Shown: in pieces, positions 32,835 through 44,399 of the stretch
Layout of the letters: each line of letters starts with the position of its first letter
How positions within the stretch are numbered: position 1 is the first letter of the stretch
Assembly: GCA_964036045.1 (NCBI GenBank)
Contig: OZ038382.1
Span: 133,476,442 to 133,540,441, forward strand
DNA length: 64,000 nt
Reading direction: 5' to 3'
Origin: Eutreptiella sp. 'Long Island Sound 2002'
Taxonomy: Eukaryota; Euglenozoa; Euglenophyceae; Eutreptiales; Eutreptiaceae
Translations under genes and position numbers: made by a program
Notes under the pieces: generated by a model
The model's input: only the letters and a program-made list of their open reading frames with translations
Databases searched by the model: none
Told to the model about the DNA's origin: nothing

Positions 32835-33712
32835 TTTTTTGTCGGGCCCAAGAGTAGGTGCTGTCGGGGTACTCCTCTTCGGCTCATGTGCCCATCCATG
32901 ACATTTGGTCCCTGCGTTGTGGACTCTTTGTATTTTGCGACGTCCAAGAGTAGCCCTGTTTGCTGAATGTATTCACGACACATGCTACTTATTCTTTCTG
33001 TCATGGACTCTTTGGTTTTGGCGAAGCCCAAGAGTAAGCGTGTCTTAATACATGCATGGCGGCATATGCTATTTACTCGTTGGTTTGTGTACTCTTTTTT
33101 TTTGCGACGCCCAAGAGTAGACGTGTTTGCGTGATGCATTCATGACATGCTACTTCTTCTCTATGTCATTGACTCTTTGTTTTTAGCGACGCCCAAGTGT
33201 AAGCGTGTCTTAATGCATGCATGGCGGCATATGCTATTTACTCGTTGGTTTCTGTAGTCTTTTTAATTTTCGACAACCAAGAGTAGGAATGTTTGCTTAA
33301 TGCATTCATGACATGCTACTTATTCTTTGTGTAATGGACTCTTTGTTTTTAGCGACGCGCAAGAGTAAGGGTGTCTTAATGCATGCATGGCCGCATATGC
33401 TATTTACTCGTTGGTTTGTGTACTCTTTGTTTTTAGCGACGCCGAAGAGTAAGCGTGTCTTAATGCACGCATGGCGGCGTATGCTTTTTACTCATTGGTT
33501 TGTTGACTCTTTGTATTTTGCGACGCCAGAGAGTAGGCGTGTTCGCTTAATGCATTCATGACATGCTACTTATTCTTTATGTCACGGACTCTTTGTTTTC
33601 AGCGACGCCCAAGAGTAAGTGTGTCTTAATGCATTCATGTCGCATGCTATTTATTCTTTGTGTCGTGGACTCGTTGTTTTTGGCGACGCCCAAGAGGAAG
33701 CGTGTGGTGCCT
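32835..33712 (+). repeat. 83-bp satellite, alternating subtypes
   Basis: Ten to eleven units with ACTCTTTG...TTTT(A/G)GCGACGCCCAAGAGTA. The block recurs near 32,928, 33,008, 33,090, 33,171, 33,256, 33,337, 33,421, 33,505, 33,588 and 33,668. Through much of the array two types alternate: one continues CGTGTCTTAATGCATGCATG...GCTATTTACTCGTTGG, the other GTGTTTGCTTAATGCATTCA...CATGCTACTTATTC, giving a dimer of about 165 bp. It is much less GC-rich than its neighbours. Confidence 0.85.
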
Positions 33713-34023
33713 TCCCTTCCCCTTGTGCGCATTTCTTGTGTTGTTGGGGCGTGCACTGAAGCCCTAGTTCCCTACTTGCGGGCACTTTGCTATTGTGTTG
33801 GAGCGTGCACACAAGCTGGTTCACTTGTTTTCTCCCTTTGTTCGTGTTGTGTTGCTGTGTGCGCCAGACGTTTCGCCGAACTTGCCAAATAGTGGCGCAA
33901 AAATCGTGGGGGGGTTTCTGAGGTCCGAAACACCGATTTTTCCATTCTTTTCATTGTTTTGTGCGTCGTTTTCCTGTTTTTTCTTTCTCTTTCGCTGGCG
34001 CACGCGCGTCCTCCCGTCACACT
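33713..34023. other. T-rich spacer
   Basis: Unique, T-rich on the + strand (runs of TTTTC and TTTCTTTC near 33,970). No gene is recognised. Confidence 0.4.
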
Positions 34024-34643
34024 TCGAGCCCCCTGGCCCTGGCCACGCCCAACTCATCATCGCCGGTCATGACGGCCACCTTGACCTACGGCTCCCCACG
34101 ATGCGGACGCTCGGCGAGATCGCGCATTGAGCTCAGACGGCCCATGCGCTGACGCACCGAGGACACACACCTCTGGGCGCGGCGCACGCCACAGCCTATG
34201 TCCACGCCCGGGACCTCACCGCGACAGCCACCAACCACCGGGCGCTGCGGGCCAGAGACGGCCACACGCCGGTGGAACGCAGGCTCCCCATTTGCAAGGA
34301 GCGGCTCTCCGGCGTCGCTGTCCTCCCACAACTGTGCCTCCTATGCGGCGGCCCGGAGGAGACCCCAGTGCACATGCACGTGGGGTGCGCCCACTCGCGG
34401 CCCCCCCTCCCCCACTACCGCCAGGTGGTGCACGAGGCAGCCCGCGACCTCCTGCTTTGGGACAAAGCCCTGTCGGTGGCCTCGTGGCGCTCCGCGGGCG
34501 CCACGTGCACGGAAGTCTTCTGCTCTGGGCTGGTGCCTGAGGAGGCAGAGGCGCAGCTCCGCGCCATAGCCCGCTACGATGGCTCCCCACGGCAGAGGGC
34601 AACTGCCCCCCCCCTCCCTCGCGCCCTGGCAAGGACTTCGTAG
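34024..34643 (+). pseudogene. C-terminal LINE tail with CCHC motif (copy 3)
   Basis: One frame gives THRGHTPLGAAHATAYVHA, then NHRALRARDGHTPVERRLP, CKERLSGVAVLPQ and CLLCGGPEETPVHMHVGC, followed by EEAEAQLRAIARYDGS. The spacing C-x2-C-x8-H-x4-C is the zinc-knuckle seen at the end of many LINE ORF2 proteins, just after the RNase H region. Upstream, HDGHLDLRLPTMRTLGE may be the degraded end of that RNase H, with a TGA near 34,131. The frame ends at about 34,641. Confidence 0.6.
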
Positions 34644-35899
34644 CCTCCCTCCGTGTCGTGAATGGCACTCTGGAGTGTCCGCCACAAGAGGACCCCCACC
34701 CGTACCGTGACCTGCCGGAAAATTTCTCGAAGCACCTGCAAGACGCCCTCTTCCCACCGTGGATCATCGGGCGCGGCTCCATGACCGCGTAAGAGGCACG
34801 CAGAGTGGGCGAGGAGTGGGCGCTCGAGTGGGACCGGTGGTGCGCCGCGACGCGCGCCCCGGAGACCCCTGCGCAATGATACACTGCCGTCCTGCTCGAA
34901 TGGTGGGGGCCGCACACCCGGCCGAGGCCCACCATGATCCGCGGGGCGGGCCCTGACCACTAATGGTACGCGGCGAATGAAGGAATGGCTGCAGCCGGCC
35001 CCGGGGCCACAAACAGGATGGAATGGGGACGTCTCCTCGCTCATCCGAGCGCCCGTCCCCCCCCGCATCGTCCTCCACACCGCCAACGTGCTCCGAGCCA
35101 CGGAGATACACACATGGGGACAGGACGCGGGTATCATGCGATGGCATTTCTTGGAGGACGGAGCCGCCCGGCTCGCCGTGGCGCACTTCAAAACCTGGGG
35201 GGCCTGTATACGACGACGCCCTGTCCTGGATAGACGACACCCGGGGGCCCTTACTCCTCATGCTTTCCACCGACCTTGCAGCCACGCTTCGCAAGGGGCT
35301 GGACAGCTGCAACAGGCTGCGAGTAGAGTGGGAGGCAGTCGCAGACGGCAACCTACTGGGATATGCTGGCGCCCCACCTCACCGGGCGCCACGTGTATAT
35401 GGCAACCCCCCCCCGGGGCCGCCCCCGCCCGGCGTGGGATGACCTCATCGCCGCCTTACACGACCACGGGATTATCCCCGACGACACGTGGCGGGAGGTC
35501 CAGCAGAAGACGCTCAGCAGGGACTACTGGCGCCGCGTCCGCGCCCGCCTGCTGGAGATCAGGGACCCCCTCCGACAGAGGTGGGACGACCTCCGGCTCC
35601 GCCATCTCCACCCTTGGTCGCCGCCCTCCCACCTCCCACACACCTGCCACCTTTGTGGGGAATGCGACACGGTGTCCTCCGTGTCGGTGTGCTCCCAGGT
35701 GGCCGCGTGCCCCTGGCCCAAACCTCCCGCAGGCCCGCACAGGCGCACAGAGGAGGAGGCTTTGCACCGGCGCATCGGGGGAGCACACGCCCCCTCACAC
35801 GAATCCGCGGGCCCCGCGGGCGCCGCACCCCTGTGGATCCACGAGCACCTGCGAAACTCCACGTCCGTTGTGCACCTGTTGCACGTGTTCACGCCCTGA
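34644..35899 (+). pseudogene. Frameshifted protein-like segments (copy 3)
   Basis: Successive frames give DFVASLRVVNGTLECPP, DLPENFSKHLQDALFPPW, EWALEWDRWCAA, PRIVLHTANVLRATEIHTWG, MRWHFLEDGAARLAVAHF, DDALSWIDDTRGPLLLMLS, RKGLDSCNRLRVEWEAV, TGRHVYMATPPRGRPRPAW, IAALHDHGIIPDDTWREVQ and SRDYWRRVRARLLEIRDPLR, then THTCHLCGECD. The Trp content and smooth order suggest one former protein of roughly 400 residues with four or more frameshifts. No domain is recognised; the CxxC pair could be part of a metal site. Confidence 0.45.
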
Positions 35900-35938
35900 C
35901 CGCCATCCGCCGCCACACTTAGCAGAGCCCGCAGCACC

Positions 35939-37031
35939 ATGCCTCGCCGACGGGGGGACAGACCGGGACACGCCAAGGCCCGCCGCAAAGCACAGGAGGC
36001 GGCCGTCCGGGGCCTGGTAGCGGACGCGGTGACGGAGGCGCATGAGGCGCACGCTGCCGCACGACGCGACCCGGCGGGCAGTGCGAGGGCTTTCTCCAGC
36101 GAGGCCGTTCTCCCAACTGTCAGCGCCCTGAACGGAGCAGAGGCCCCTGCGCTACTCCTGGCGATGCACCAGATTGTGAACGCAGTCCAACCGGGGCTCA
36201 TCAGCCCGGAGGCGGCCCTCTACGGGCACTGGATGGCGTGGCGTGAGTCCAACCGGTCGGGCCGGCCCCTGTCCATGGGGGACACCCCGCGGCTGACAGC
36301 AGCGGGGTCTGCCATGTCCCTCCGCAGCAGCGCCCAAGCCCTGCTGCACGCCCTCAGAACGCGCTGCCCCGGGGACACAGCCCCGTACCTGAACCAGGCA
36401 AGGGCCACATACCCGGGGGGACCGTCCGAGCTGGACGCAGCGCTCCACCTTCTACATCCGCCGGACGAGGACCAGGAGGTGGGCGAAATCACGGTTTTCG
36501 TGGAAGGCGCTGACGAGGCGCCCACCCGCCCCCGGCCAACCAACCCGGTATACGACGGCACCAGGCCAACCCCCCCGTACGCCGTCATGTGCGAGGCGTT
36601 CCCCAGGGAGCCCACATGGTGCCCCACCCTCCTGCCGGCGACGCACGCGCCCCGCGGCTCAGCCAACCCAGACCTGCCCCCCCCGCTCTCAAGGACCAGG
36701 GGTGCCAACCACAGCGGGCAGGTCCTCTGGCAAGAACGCCCAGGCACCCCCCCTGCTCCTCCTCGTCGTCACGACCCGCGGGGACCCGGAGCAGATCCTG
36801 GGGATCACCCCCAACCACCTCTACGGGGCAGCACCCGTGCCCCGCCCCCCCCTCCCGGCGCCCGTGGCGCAGGACGGGGTACACACCATCTTGCGAACAC
36901 AGGGGGTCGCCGCCGTTACGTGGGTCCACCTAGTGCGGCTCCCCCCGGCACCACCCGACGACCACCGGGGGCCCAGGGCCCGGAGCCCCGCCCCAGACTG
37001 GGAGCTGTGGCGCGACGCGTGGGCCAAGTAG
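35939..37031 (+). pseudogene. Unrecognised ORF with one frameshift (copy 3)
   Basis: From ATG 35,939 the frame opens with a basic, helix-prone stretch (MPRRRGDRPGHAKARRKAQE), then HQIVNAVQPGLISPEAALYG, HWMAWRESNRSGRPLS, SAQALLHALRTRCPGDTAPY and DEDQEVGEITVFVEGADEAP. Near 36,700 coding moves to another frame: LLLLVVTTRGDPEQILG, ITPNHLYGAAPVP, GVHTILRTQGVAAVTWVHLV and DWELWRDAWAK before TAG at 37,029. The start is plausible because upstream coding stops about 40 bp earlier. The basic N-terminus would suit a nucleic-acid-binding gag/ORF1 protein, but this is inference. Confidence 0.5.
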
Positions 37032-37171
37032 TTCCCCCGCCTCCCCTCCCAGTGCCGACTGATGGCCACCGGCCCCCGCCCGTACGGGGCTGACGCCGAC
37101 GCCAGCTCCCCACCCCCTCCCCCCCTCCCCCCCACGGAGCACTGCACAGCACTGCGCACAGCAGGACACAG

Positions 37172-39263
37172 ATGCACCGGGAGGTAGTGAGAAGGGCGCA
37201 CCTGCCACCACGCATGCCTATCAGGATGACAGTGATGTCGGACTCTGATGGCTCCCCCCAGCGGGACGACCGCCACCACCACTGGTCCCGCTCCCGCTCC
37301 CTCGTCTCCACGGGATGTGCGGGGGAGACTCCCAAGGAGCGCGAGGTGCAGAGGCTGGCGGAGGCGGCGGTGCTGGTCGGGCGGCCGGCTGGGCAGCCCA
37401 GGGCGGCCTCCGCCGACACGGGCCTGTCGACCCAGGGGCCCCAGCCGGCCGTGGAGACCGCCCCCGCCGCCCAAGCAGCAAGCCGTGCCGCCCTGCCCTG
37501 GGAGGGGGCCCCAGGCGCATGGGGGGCTGAGACCGCAGCCCCAGCAAGCCGCGCCGCGGCCCCGACCGCAGCCCCCGGTGCGCCGCCAGCACGGGGGGTG
37601 GCCCCAGCGCAGGACCCGGGCGCTTCGCCGGGGGCTGCCGCGGCCGCAGAGGGGGGCGGGGAGGGTGCACGAGGGGTTGAGACCGTGGCCCCGGCGGGCC
37701 GCTCCACCGCCTCGGCAGGCTACGCCGCGGCCCCCGGCACGCCGCAGAAGCGGGGGGCAGACCGCGCGCGGGCCCCGGGCGCCTCGCCGGGGGCCGCCGC
37801 AGCAGCAGCAGTGGGCGGGGAGGGCGCAAAGTACCGCGCCCACACAAACCCCACCCACACCCATACCAGCCCCCCCAAGCCGTTCCCCCCAAAGCCGTTC
37901 CCCCCGGCGCTCGAGCCTTCGCCGCCGGACGTGACGCTGCCGCAGCTGCAGAGGCAGCGGGACACCCGGCGCGTGATCCGGGAGGCGGGGGAACGGCGCG
38001 CATGGGTGCCAGCCACGGGAGCGCGGAGCGGGGGACAGGAGGCGACAGGGGGAGTGCCCAGGGACACACGCAGGGGGCGGGCCAGGGCACACACGGCAAG
38101 GAGCAAGTGCGCAAGGGCGGGCGAGGCACCGAGGCCAGCAGCATCGGAGGGGGACAGAGCGAGGGCAGCGGACGGCGCGACGCGAGGCAAGGAGCCAGGA
38201 AGGGGCCAGGGCACGGGAGGGGCGCGCAGGGGCGTGGGCAGGGCGCAAAGGCGGGCGGCCACGGAGCGCATGGAGCGGAGCGAGGAGCGGTGGGCGAGGG
38301 TGGGCGCAGCCAAGGGCATGGGCACGGGCACGGGAGGGGCACGAGCGCCAGCAGTGTAGGCCAGGGCGCGGGTGACAGGGGGCGGGACCCATGGCACGGA
38401 CAGGGGGAAAGAGGCGTGGGGGCCGGGAAGGGACCCAAGGGCAAGGGCAAGGACGCCGTGGGCTGCCGGGGACAGACAGGACGGGGCATGGGCGCCCTGG
38501 GGGGAGGGCGGAGCGAAGGGAGGGGGACGGGGGGCGAGGAGCCCCTGCAGCCAGACGTGCAGCCGGTGCGGTGCATCCCCCCCGGCATCCAACAAATGAC
38601 GGCCCACCACACCCACCACCACCACCATCACCACGCCCACCTCTACAACATCGACCCAAACGCCGGAGAACTCATCCCCCCCCAACCCCCACGACCCCAG
38701 CACCAGCCAGCCCCCCCTCGCGCCGAGGGCGGTGCCGGCACAGAGGGCCTCGGCAGGGGGGGGGGCGGGGCGCGGCGCCGGCGCCGCAGGCACAGGGGCC
38801 GCAGGGGGAGCCAGCGCGAGGGGCAGGGGGGGGCCGGCCCTGGAGCCGGGACTGCCGCACGGTCCCGGACCCTCTGAGGGATGAGGCCCTCCCCCTGGTG
38901 GTGGAGGTGTACAGGTGGTTGAGCTGGGCCTGCTCGGGGACCACCAGGGGGATGAGAAACCGGCCCTTCGATGCCGTGCTCCTCCACAGGGACGGGGGGA
39001 ACCGAGAGGTACCCCTGGGGGGGTGGGCGGCCCTGGAGGACCACGAGAGGGTCCTCCGAGCGGTGATCAGGGTGGCGTGGCCCGACAGGGAGCCGACTTG
39101 GCCGGCCTTCCTGGAGGGGGGGGCGGTGCTCCGCATCACAGATGCGGACACCACCAACTGGCTCCCCCGGGCCTTGCGCAACGCCCTCACCCACTGGCGC
39201 TACCGCTGGTGGAACCCGCAACCGCAGCAGCCCCAACCCCCACACAAAGGGCGACGTAGGTGA
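37172..39263 (+). pseudogene. Ala/Gly/His-rich ORF with a W-rich C-terminal domain (copy 3)
   Basis: Three overlapping frames cover this span. The first (37,172-38,359) is Ala/Pro/Gly-rich with a basic patch (LQRQRDTRRVIREAGERRAW). The second (38,002-38,877) is Gly/His-rich and contains GIQQMTAHHTHHHHHHHAHL then YNIDPNAGELIPP. The third, after about 38,880, reads LPLVVEVYRWLSWACSGTTR, RNRPFDAVLLHRDGGNREV, GWAALEDHERVLRAVIRVAW, RITDADTTNWLPRALRNAL and THWRYRWWN, ending at 39,263. The last part is clearly protein-like, with eight or nine Trp in 130 residues. No family is recognised. Confidence 0.45.
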
Positions 39264-39284
39264 CGGCTCAGATGGCAGGGGCGG

Positions 39285-39307
39285 GAGGTTGGGTTGGGTT
39301 GGGTTGG
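39285..39307 (+). repeat. Short (TTGGG)n run
   Basis: Four tandem TTGGG units lie just before the 50-bp array. TG-rich pentamers resemble telomeric repeats, but four units are far too few to claim an internal telomere. Confidence 0.6.
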
Positions 39308-39432
39308 ACTCTCCTGACTTGAAAAATGCGACGGACCCGTCTAGGTAGAAAATTTGGGTCCCCCGGGAGCGGCGCAGTCATCGGAGTAGTCACAGCACGG
39401 TCCGCCTCCGAGGACCACTGCACCGCACTTGG

Positions 39433-42400
39433 AACTGCTTCTGGGGCCCAGCCCCTCGGCGGTCGCACGGGGCCTTGCCCCACTCGGCTTCTGGGGCCCA
39501 GCCCCTCGGCGGTCGCACGGGGCCCTGCCCCACTCGGCTTCTGGGGCCCAGCCCCACGGCGGTCGCACGGGGCCCTGCCCCACTCGGCTTCTGGGGCCCA
39601 GCCCCTCGGCGGTCGCACGGGGCCCTGCCCCACTCGGCTTCTGGGGCCCAGCCCCTCGGCGGTCGCACGGGGCCTTGCCCCACTCGGCTTCTGGGGCCCA
39701 GCCCCACGGCGGTCGCACGGGGCCCTGCCCCACTCGGCTTCTGGGGCCCAGCCCCTCGGCGTTCGCACGGGGCCCTGCCCCACTCGGCTTCTGGGGCCCA
39801 GCCCCACGGCGGTCGCACGGGGCCCTGCCCCACTCGGCTTCTGGGGCCCAGCCCCTCGGCGGTCGCACGGGGCCCTGCCCCACTCGGCTTCTGGGGCCCA
39901 GCCCCACGGCGGTCGCACGGGGCCCTGCCCCACTCGGCTTCTGGGGCCCAGCCCCTCGGCGGTCGCACGGGGCCCTGCCCCACTCGGCTTCTGGGGCCCA
40001 GCCCCACGGCGGTCGCACGGGGCCCTGCCCCACTCGGCTTCTGGGGCCCAGCCCCTCGGTGATCGCACCGGGCCCTGCCCCACTCGGCTTCTGGGGCCCA
40101 GCCCCACGGCGGTCGCACGGGGCCCTGCCCCACTCGGCTTCTGGGGCCCAGCCCCACGGCGGTCGCACGGGGCCCTGCCCCACTCGGCTTCTGGGGCCCA
40201 GCCCCACGGCGGTCGCACGGGGCCCTGCCCCTCTCGGCTTCTGGGGCCAAGCCCCACGGCGTTCGCACGGGGCCCTGCCCCACTCGGCTTCTGGGGCCCA
40301 GCCCCTCGGCGGTCGCACGGGGCCCTGCCCCACTCGGCTTCTGGGGCCCAGCCCCTCGGTGATCGCACGGGGCCCTGCCCCACTCGGCTTCTGGGGCCCA
40401 GCCCCACGGCGGTCGCACGGGGCCCTGCCCCTCTCGGCTTCTGGGGCCCAGCCCCACGGCGTTCGCACGGGGCCCTGCCCCACTCGGCTTCTGGGGCCCA
40501 GCCCCTCGGCGGTCGCACGGGGCCCTGCCCCACTCGGCTTCTGGGGCCCAGCCCCTCGGCGGTCGCACGGGGCCCTGCCCCACTCGGCTTCTGGGGCCCA
40601 GCCCCTCGGCGGTCGCACGGGGCCCTGCCCCACTCGGCTTCTGGGGCCCAGCCCCTCGGTGATCGCACGGGGCACTGCCCCACTCGGCTTCTGGGGCCCA
40701 GCCCCTCGGCGGTCGCACGGGGCCCTGCCCCTCTCGGCTTCTGGGGCCCAGCCTCACGGCGGTCGCACGGGGCCCTGCCCCTCTCGGCTTCTGGGGCCCA
40801 GCCCCACGGCGGTCGCACGGGGCCCTGCCCCACTCCGCTTCTGGGGCCCAGCCCCACGGCGGTCGCACGGGGCCCTGCCCCACTCGGCTTCTGGGGCCCA
40901 GCCCCTCGGCGGTCGCACGGGGCCCTGCCCCACTCGGCTTCTGGGGCCCAGCCCCACGGCGGTCGCACGGGGCCCTGCCCCACTCGGCTTCTGGGGCCCA
41001 GCCCCTCGGCGGTCACACGGGGCCCTGCCCCACTCGGCTTCTGGGGCCCAGCCCCACGGCGGTCGCACGGGGCCCTGCCCCACTCGGCTTCTGGGGCCCA
41101 GCCCCTCGGCGGTCGCACGGGGCCCTGCCCCACTCGGCTTCTGGGGCCCAGCCCCACGGCGGTCGCACGGGGCCCTGCCCCACCCGGCTTCTGGGGCCCA
41201 GCCCCACGGCCGTCGCACGGGGCTCTGCCCCACTCGGCTTCTGGGGCCCAGCCCCTCGGCGGTCGCACGGGGCCCTGCCCCACTCGGCTTCTGGGGCCCA
41301 GCCCCACGGCGGTCGCACGGGGCCCTGCCCCACTCGGCTTCTGGGGCCCAGCCCCTCGGCGGTCGCACGGGGCCTTGCCCCACTCGGCTTCTGGGGCCCA
41401 GCCCCTCGGCGGTCGCACGGGGCCCTGCCCCACTCGGCTTCTGGGGCCCAGCCCCACGGCGGTCGGTGATCGCACGGGGCCCTGCCCCACTCGGCTTCTG
41501 GGGCCCGGCCCCTCGGCGGTCGCACGGGGCCCTGCCCCACTCGGCTTCTGGGGCCCAGCCCCTCGGTGATCGCACGGGGCCCTGCCCCACTCGGCTTCTG
41601 GGGCCCAGCCCCTCGGCGGTCGCACGGGGCCCTGCCCCACTCGGCTTCTGGTGCCCAGCCCCTCGGTGATCGCACGGGGCCCTGCCCCACTCGGCTTCTG
41701 GGGCCCAGCCCCACGGCGGTCGCACGGGGCCCTGCCCCTCTCGGCTTCTGGGGCCCAGCCCCACGGCGGTCGGTGATCGCACGGGGCCCTGCCCCACTCG
41801 GCTTCTGGGGCCCAGCCCCTCGGCGGTCGCACGGGGCCCTGCCCCACTCGGCTGCTGGGGCCCAGCCCCTCGGCGGTCGCACGGGGCCCTGCCCCACTCG
41901 GCTGCTGGGGCCCAGCCCCTCGGCGGTCGCACGGGGCCCTGCCCCACTCGGCTTCTGGGGCCCAGCCCCACGGCGGTCGCACGGGGCCCTGCCCCACTCG
42001 GCTTCTGGGGCCCAGCCCCACGGCGGTCGCACGGGGCCCTGCCCCACTCGGCTTCTGGGGCCCAGCCCCTCGGCGGTCGCACGGGGCCCTGCCCCACTCG
42101 GCTTCTGGGGCCCAGCCCCTCGGCGGTCGCACGGGGCCTTGCCCCACTCGGCTTCTGGGGCCCAGCCCCTCGGCGGTCGCACGGGGCCCTGCCCCACTCG
42201 GCTTCTGGGGCCCAGCCCCACGGCGGTCGGTGATCGCACGGGGCCCTGCCCCACTCGGCTTCTGGGGCCCAGCCCCTCGGCGGTCGCACGGGGCCCTGCC
42301 CCACTCGGCTGCTGGGGCCCAGCCCCTCGGCGGTCGCACGGGGCCCTGCCCCACTCGGCTTCTGGGGCCCAGCCCCACGGCGGTCGCACGGGGCCCTGCC

Positions 42401-43492
42401 CCACTCGGCTTCTGGGGCCCAGCCCCACGGCGGTCGCACGGGGCCCTGCCCCACTCGGCTTCTGGGGCCCAGCCCCTCGGCGGTCGCACGGGGCCCTGCC
42501 CCACTCGGCTTCTGGGGCCCAGCCCCTCGGCGGTCGCACGGGGCCCTGCCCCACTCGGCTTCTGGGGCCCAGCCCCACGGCGGTCGCACGGGGCCCTGCC
42601 CCACTCGGCTTCTGGGGCCCAGCCCCACGGCGGTCGCACGGGGCCCTGCCCCACTCGGCTTCTGGGGCCCAGCCCCTCGGCGGTCGCACGGGGCCCTGCC
42701 CCACCCGGCTTCTGGGGCCCAGCCCCTCGGCGGTCGCACGGGGCCCTGCCCCACTCGGCTTCTGGGGCCCAGCCCCACGGCGGTCGCACGGGGCCCTGCC
42801 CCTCTCGGCTTCTGGGGCCCAGCCCCTCGGTGATCGCACGGGGCCCTGCCCCACTCGGCTTCTGGGGCCCAGCCCCTCGGCGGTCGCACGGGGCCCTGCC
42901 CCACTCGGCTTCTGGGGCCCAGCCCCACGGCGGTCGCACGGGGCCCTGCCCCACTCGGCTTCTGGGGCCCAGCCCCTCGGTGATCGCACGGGGCCCTGCC
43001 CCACTCGGCTTCTGGGGCCCAGCCCCTCGGCGGTCGCACGGGGCCCTGCCCCACTCGGCTTCTGGGGCCAAGCCCCACGGCGGTCGCACGGGGCCCTGCC
43101 CCACTCGGCTTCTGGGGCCCAGCCCCTCGGTGATCGCACGGGGCCCTGCCCCACTCGGCTTCTGGGGCCCAGCCCCTCGGCGGTCGCACGGGGCCCTGCC
43201 CCACTCGGCTTCTGGGGCCCAGCCCCATGGCGGTCGCACGGGGCCCTGCCCTACTCCGCTCCTGGGGCCCAGCCCCTCGGCGGCCGCACGGGGCCCTGCC
43301 CCACTCGGCTTCTGGGGCCCAGCCCCTCGGTGATCGCACGGGGCCCTGCCCCACTCGGCTTCTGGGGCCCAGCCCCTCGGTGATCGCACGGGGCCCTGCC
43401 CCACTCGGCTTCTGGGGCCCAGCCCCTCGGTGATCGCACGGGGCCCTGCCCCTCTTGGCTTTTGGGGTCCAGCCCCACAGCAGTCGCACGGG
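39433..43492 (+). repeat. 50-bp satellite, about 81 copies
   Basis: The unit is TTCTGGGGCCCAGCCCC, then (T/A)CGGCGGTCGCAC, then GGGGCCCTGCCCCACTCGGC, at a strict 50-bp period. Positions vary in a limited way: T/A after GCCCC, GGTCG versus TGATCG, and single changes. Three units are 57 bp, with seven extra bases giving GGTCGGTGATCGC (about 41,464, 41,772 and 42,229). Each unit holds two GGGGC(CCA/CCT)GCCCC hairpins. No stop arises in several frames, so one 1,424-codon minus-strand frame and + strand frames of over 740 codons exist; I do not treat these as genes. Confidence 0.95.
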
Positions 43493-44399
43493 GCACGGGG
43501 TCCAACTCCTCGTCTGCACCAATAGATTGCCATCAGCAGCACTCAGGGCCCCCCACACGCGGCGGCCCCTGCGTCGAGACGGAGGCCACTGCTCGTCCCT
43601 TCGCACATCGGCACGGTCACGAGTACGCGCGGGGGATATGGCGGTGCGGCAGGGGCGCGAACCCTGGGAAGGGAGAGCGCGGGTGAGGCTGGGTGGCCCG
43701 GGTGCACGACAGGGGAGGGTGCCTGTCCCTCACAGCACAGCACCGTTCTCCCTCGGGGGGCACCCTCGGGGGGTGGCAGGGATGGGCCCTGGGCTGACTC
43801 AGGGGCGGGAGGGTGGGGGGGGGGACAGTGCCGCGGGGCGCCCCCCCCCCGGCGGAGCCGGAACCCCCGACCCACTCCCCACCCACGGTACAGCGCGACG
43901 AAGGGGCGCGCGCCACTTTCCGTGGGAGAGAGGGCGGGGGCAACGAGCGCGAGGGGGGGCTCACTGCCCCGCAGCTGACTAACCGCTGACCGCTGACCCA
44001 CACGGCCAACCGCAGCACCCATCCCCCCCCCCCCCCCAGCCAGCTGGCGCCGCGGGGCAACGACCGGGAGAGCAGAGGAGCCAAGTGAGGGCCTGCGTGA
44101 GGGTCCGGCTCTCACAGGGTAGAGGGGGGCGGGGGAAGAGTGCGCCCCCCAAGCCGACGGCTGGCCCCCCAGGGCCAGAACCGCCAGGCCGCCCCCCCGC
44201 GGCCGTCGGGGGGCGGCGTCAGGGGACCAGGCCCCCCCCTCCTCTCTTCCCTCCCCCCCCCCCGGCCCAGGAGCGGACAGAGGCCGGCCGGAGAGACAGC
44301 GGCCCCGCACCCACAGGCCAGAGGGGGGAACAATGCGGCCGCGGCAAGCGCGGCCGCGCGCAAAGCGCCCCAGGTGGACCGCGCGCACGCCCCCGCGTT
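43493..44399. other. Very GC-rich spacer with G/C runs
   Basis: Homopolymer runs of up to about 14 C or G (for example near 44,025). No recognised gene or clear repeat. Confidence 0.4.

Larger units (their letters stand above)
34024..39263 (+). mobile_element. LINE remnant, copy 3: 3' tail followed by gag-like ORFs
   Basis: The left end has a typical LINE C-terminal CCHC motif (about 34,340-34,400) but no RT upstream, so the 5' part is lost or was replaced by the arrays to the left. Protein-like segments then run to 39,263 in shifting frames, including a 350-codon ORF from 35,939 and a His/Gly-rich ORF ending with a W-rich domain. This layout (LINE tail, then gag-like His-rich ORF) mirrors copy 2 plus 15,310-11,106 on the other strand. 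Confidence 0.55.

Noticed and set aside
34272-34643. Host zinc-finger gene from the CCHC motif
   Set aside because: The motif spacing and upstream sequence fit the LINE ORF2 tail better, and the frame is short and broken.
39285-39307. Interstitial telomere
   Set aside because: Only four TTGGG units; the species' telomere repeat is unknown.
39326-43383. + strand open frames of 605-747 codons
   Set aside because: Same 50-bp array; repetitive, with no codon evidence.
39268-43542. 1,424-codon minus-strand open frame
   Set aside because: It follows from a stop-free 50-bp repeat; comparable frames exist on the other strand, and the peptide simply cycles through three repeat phases.
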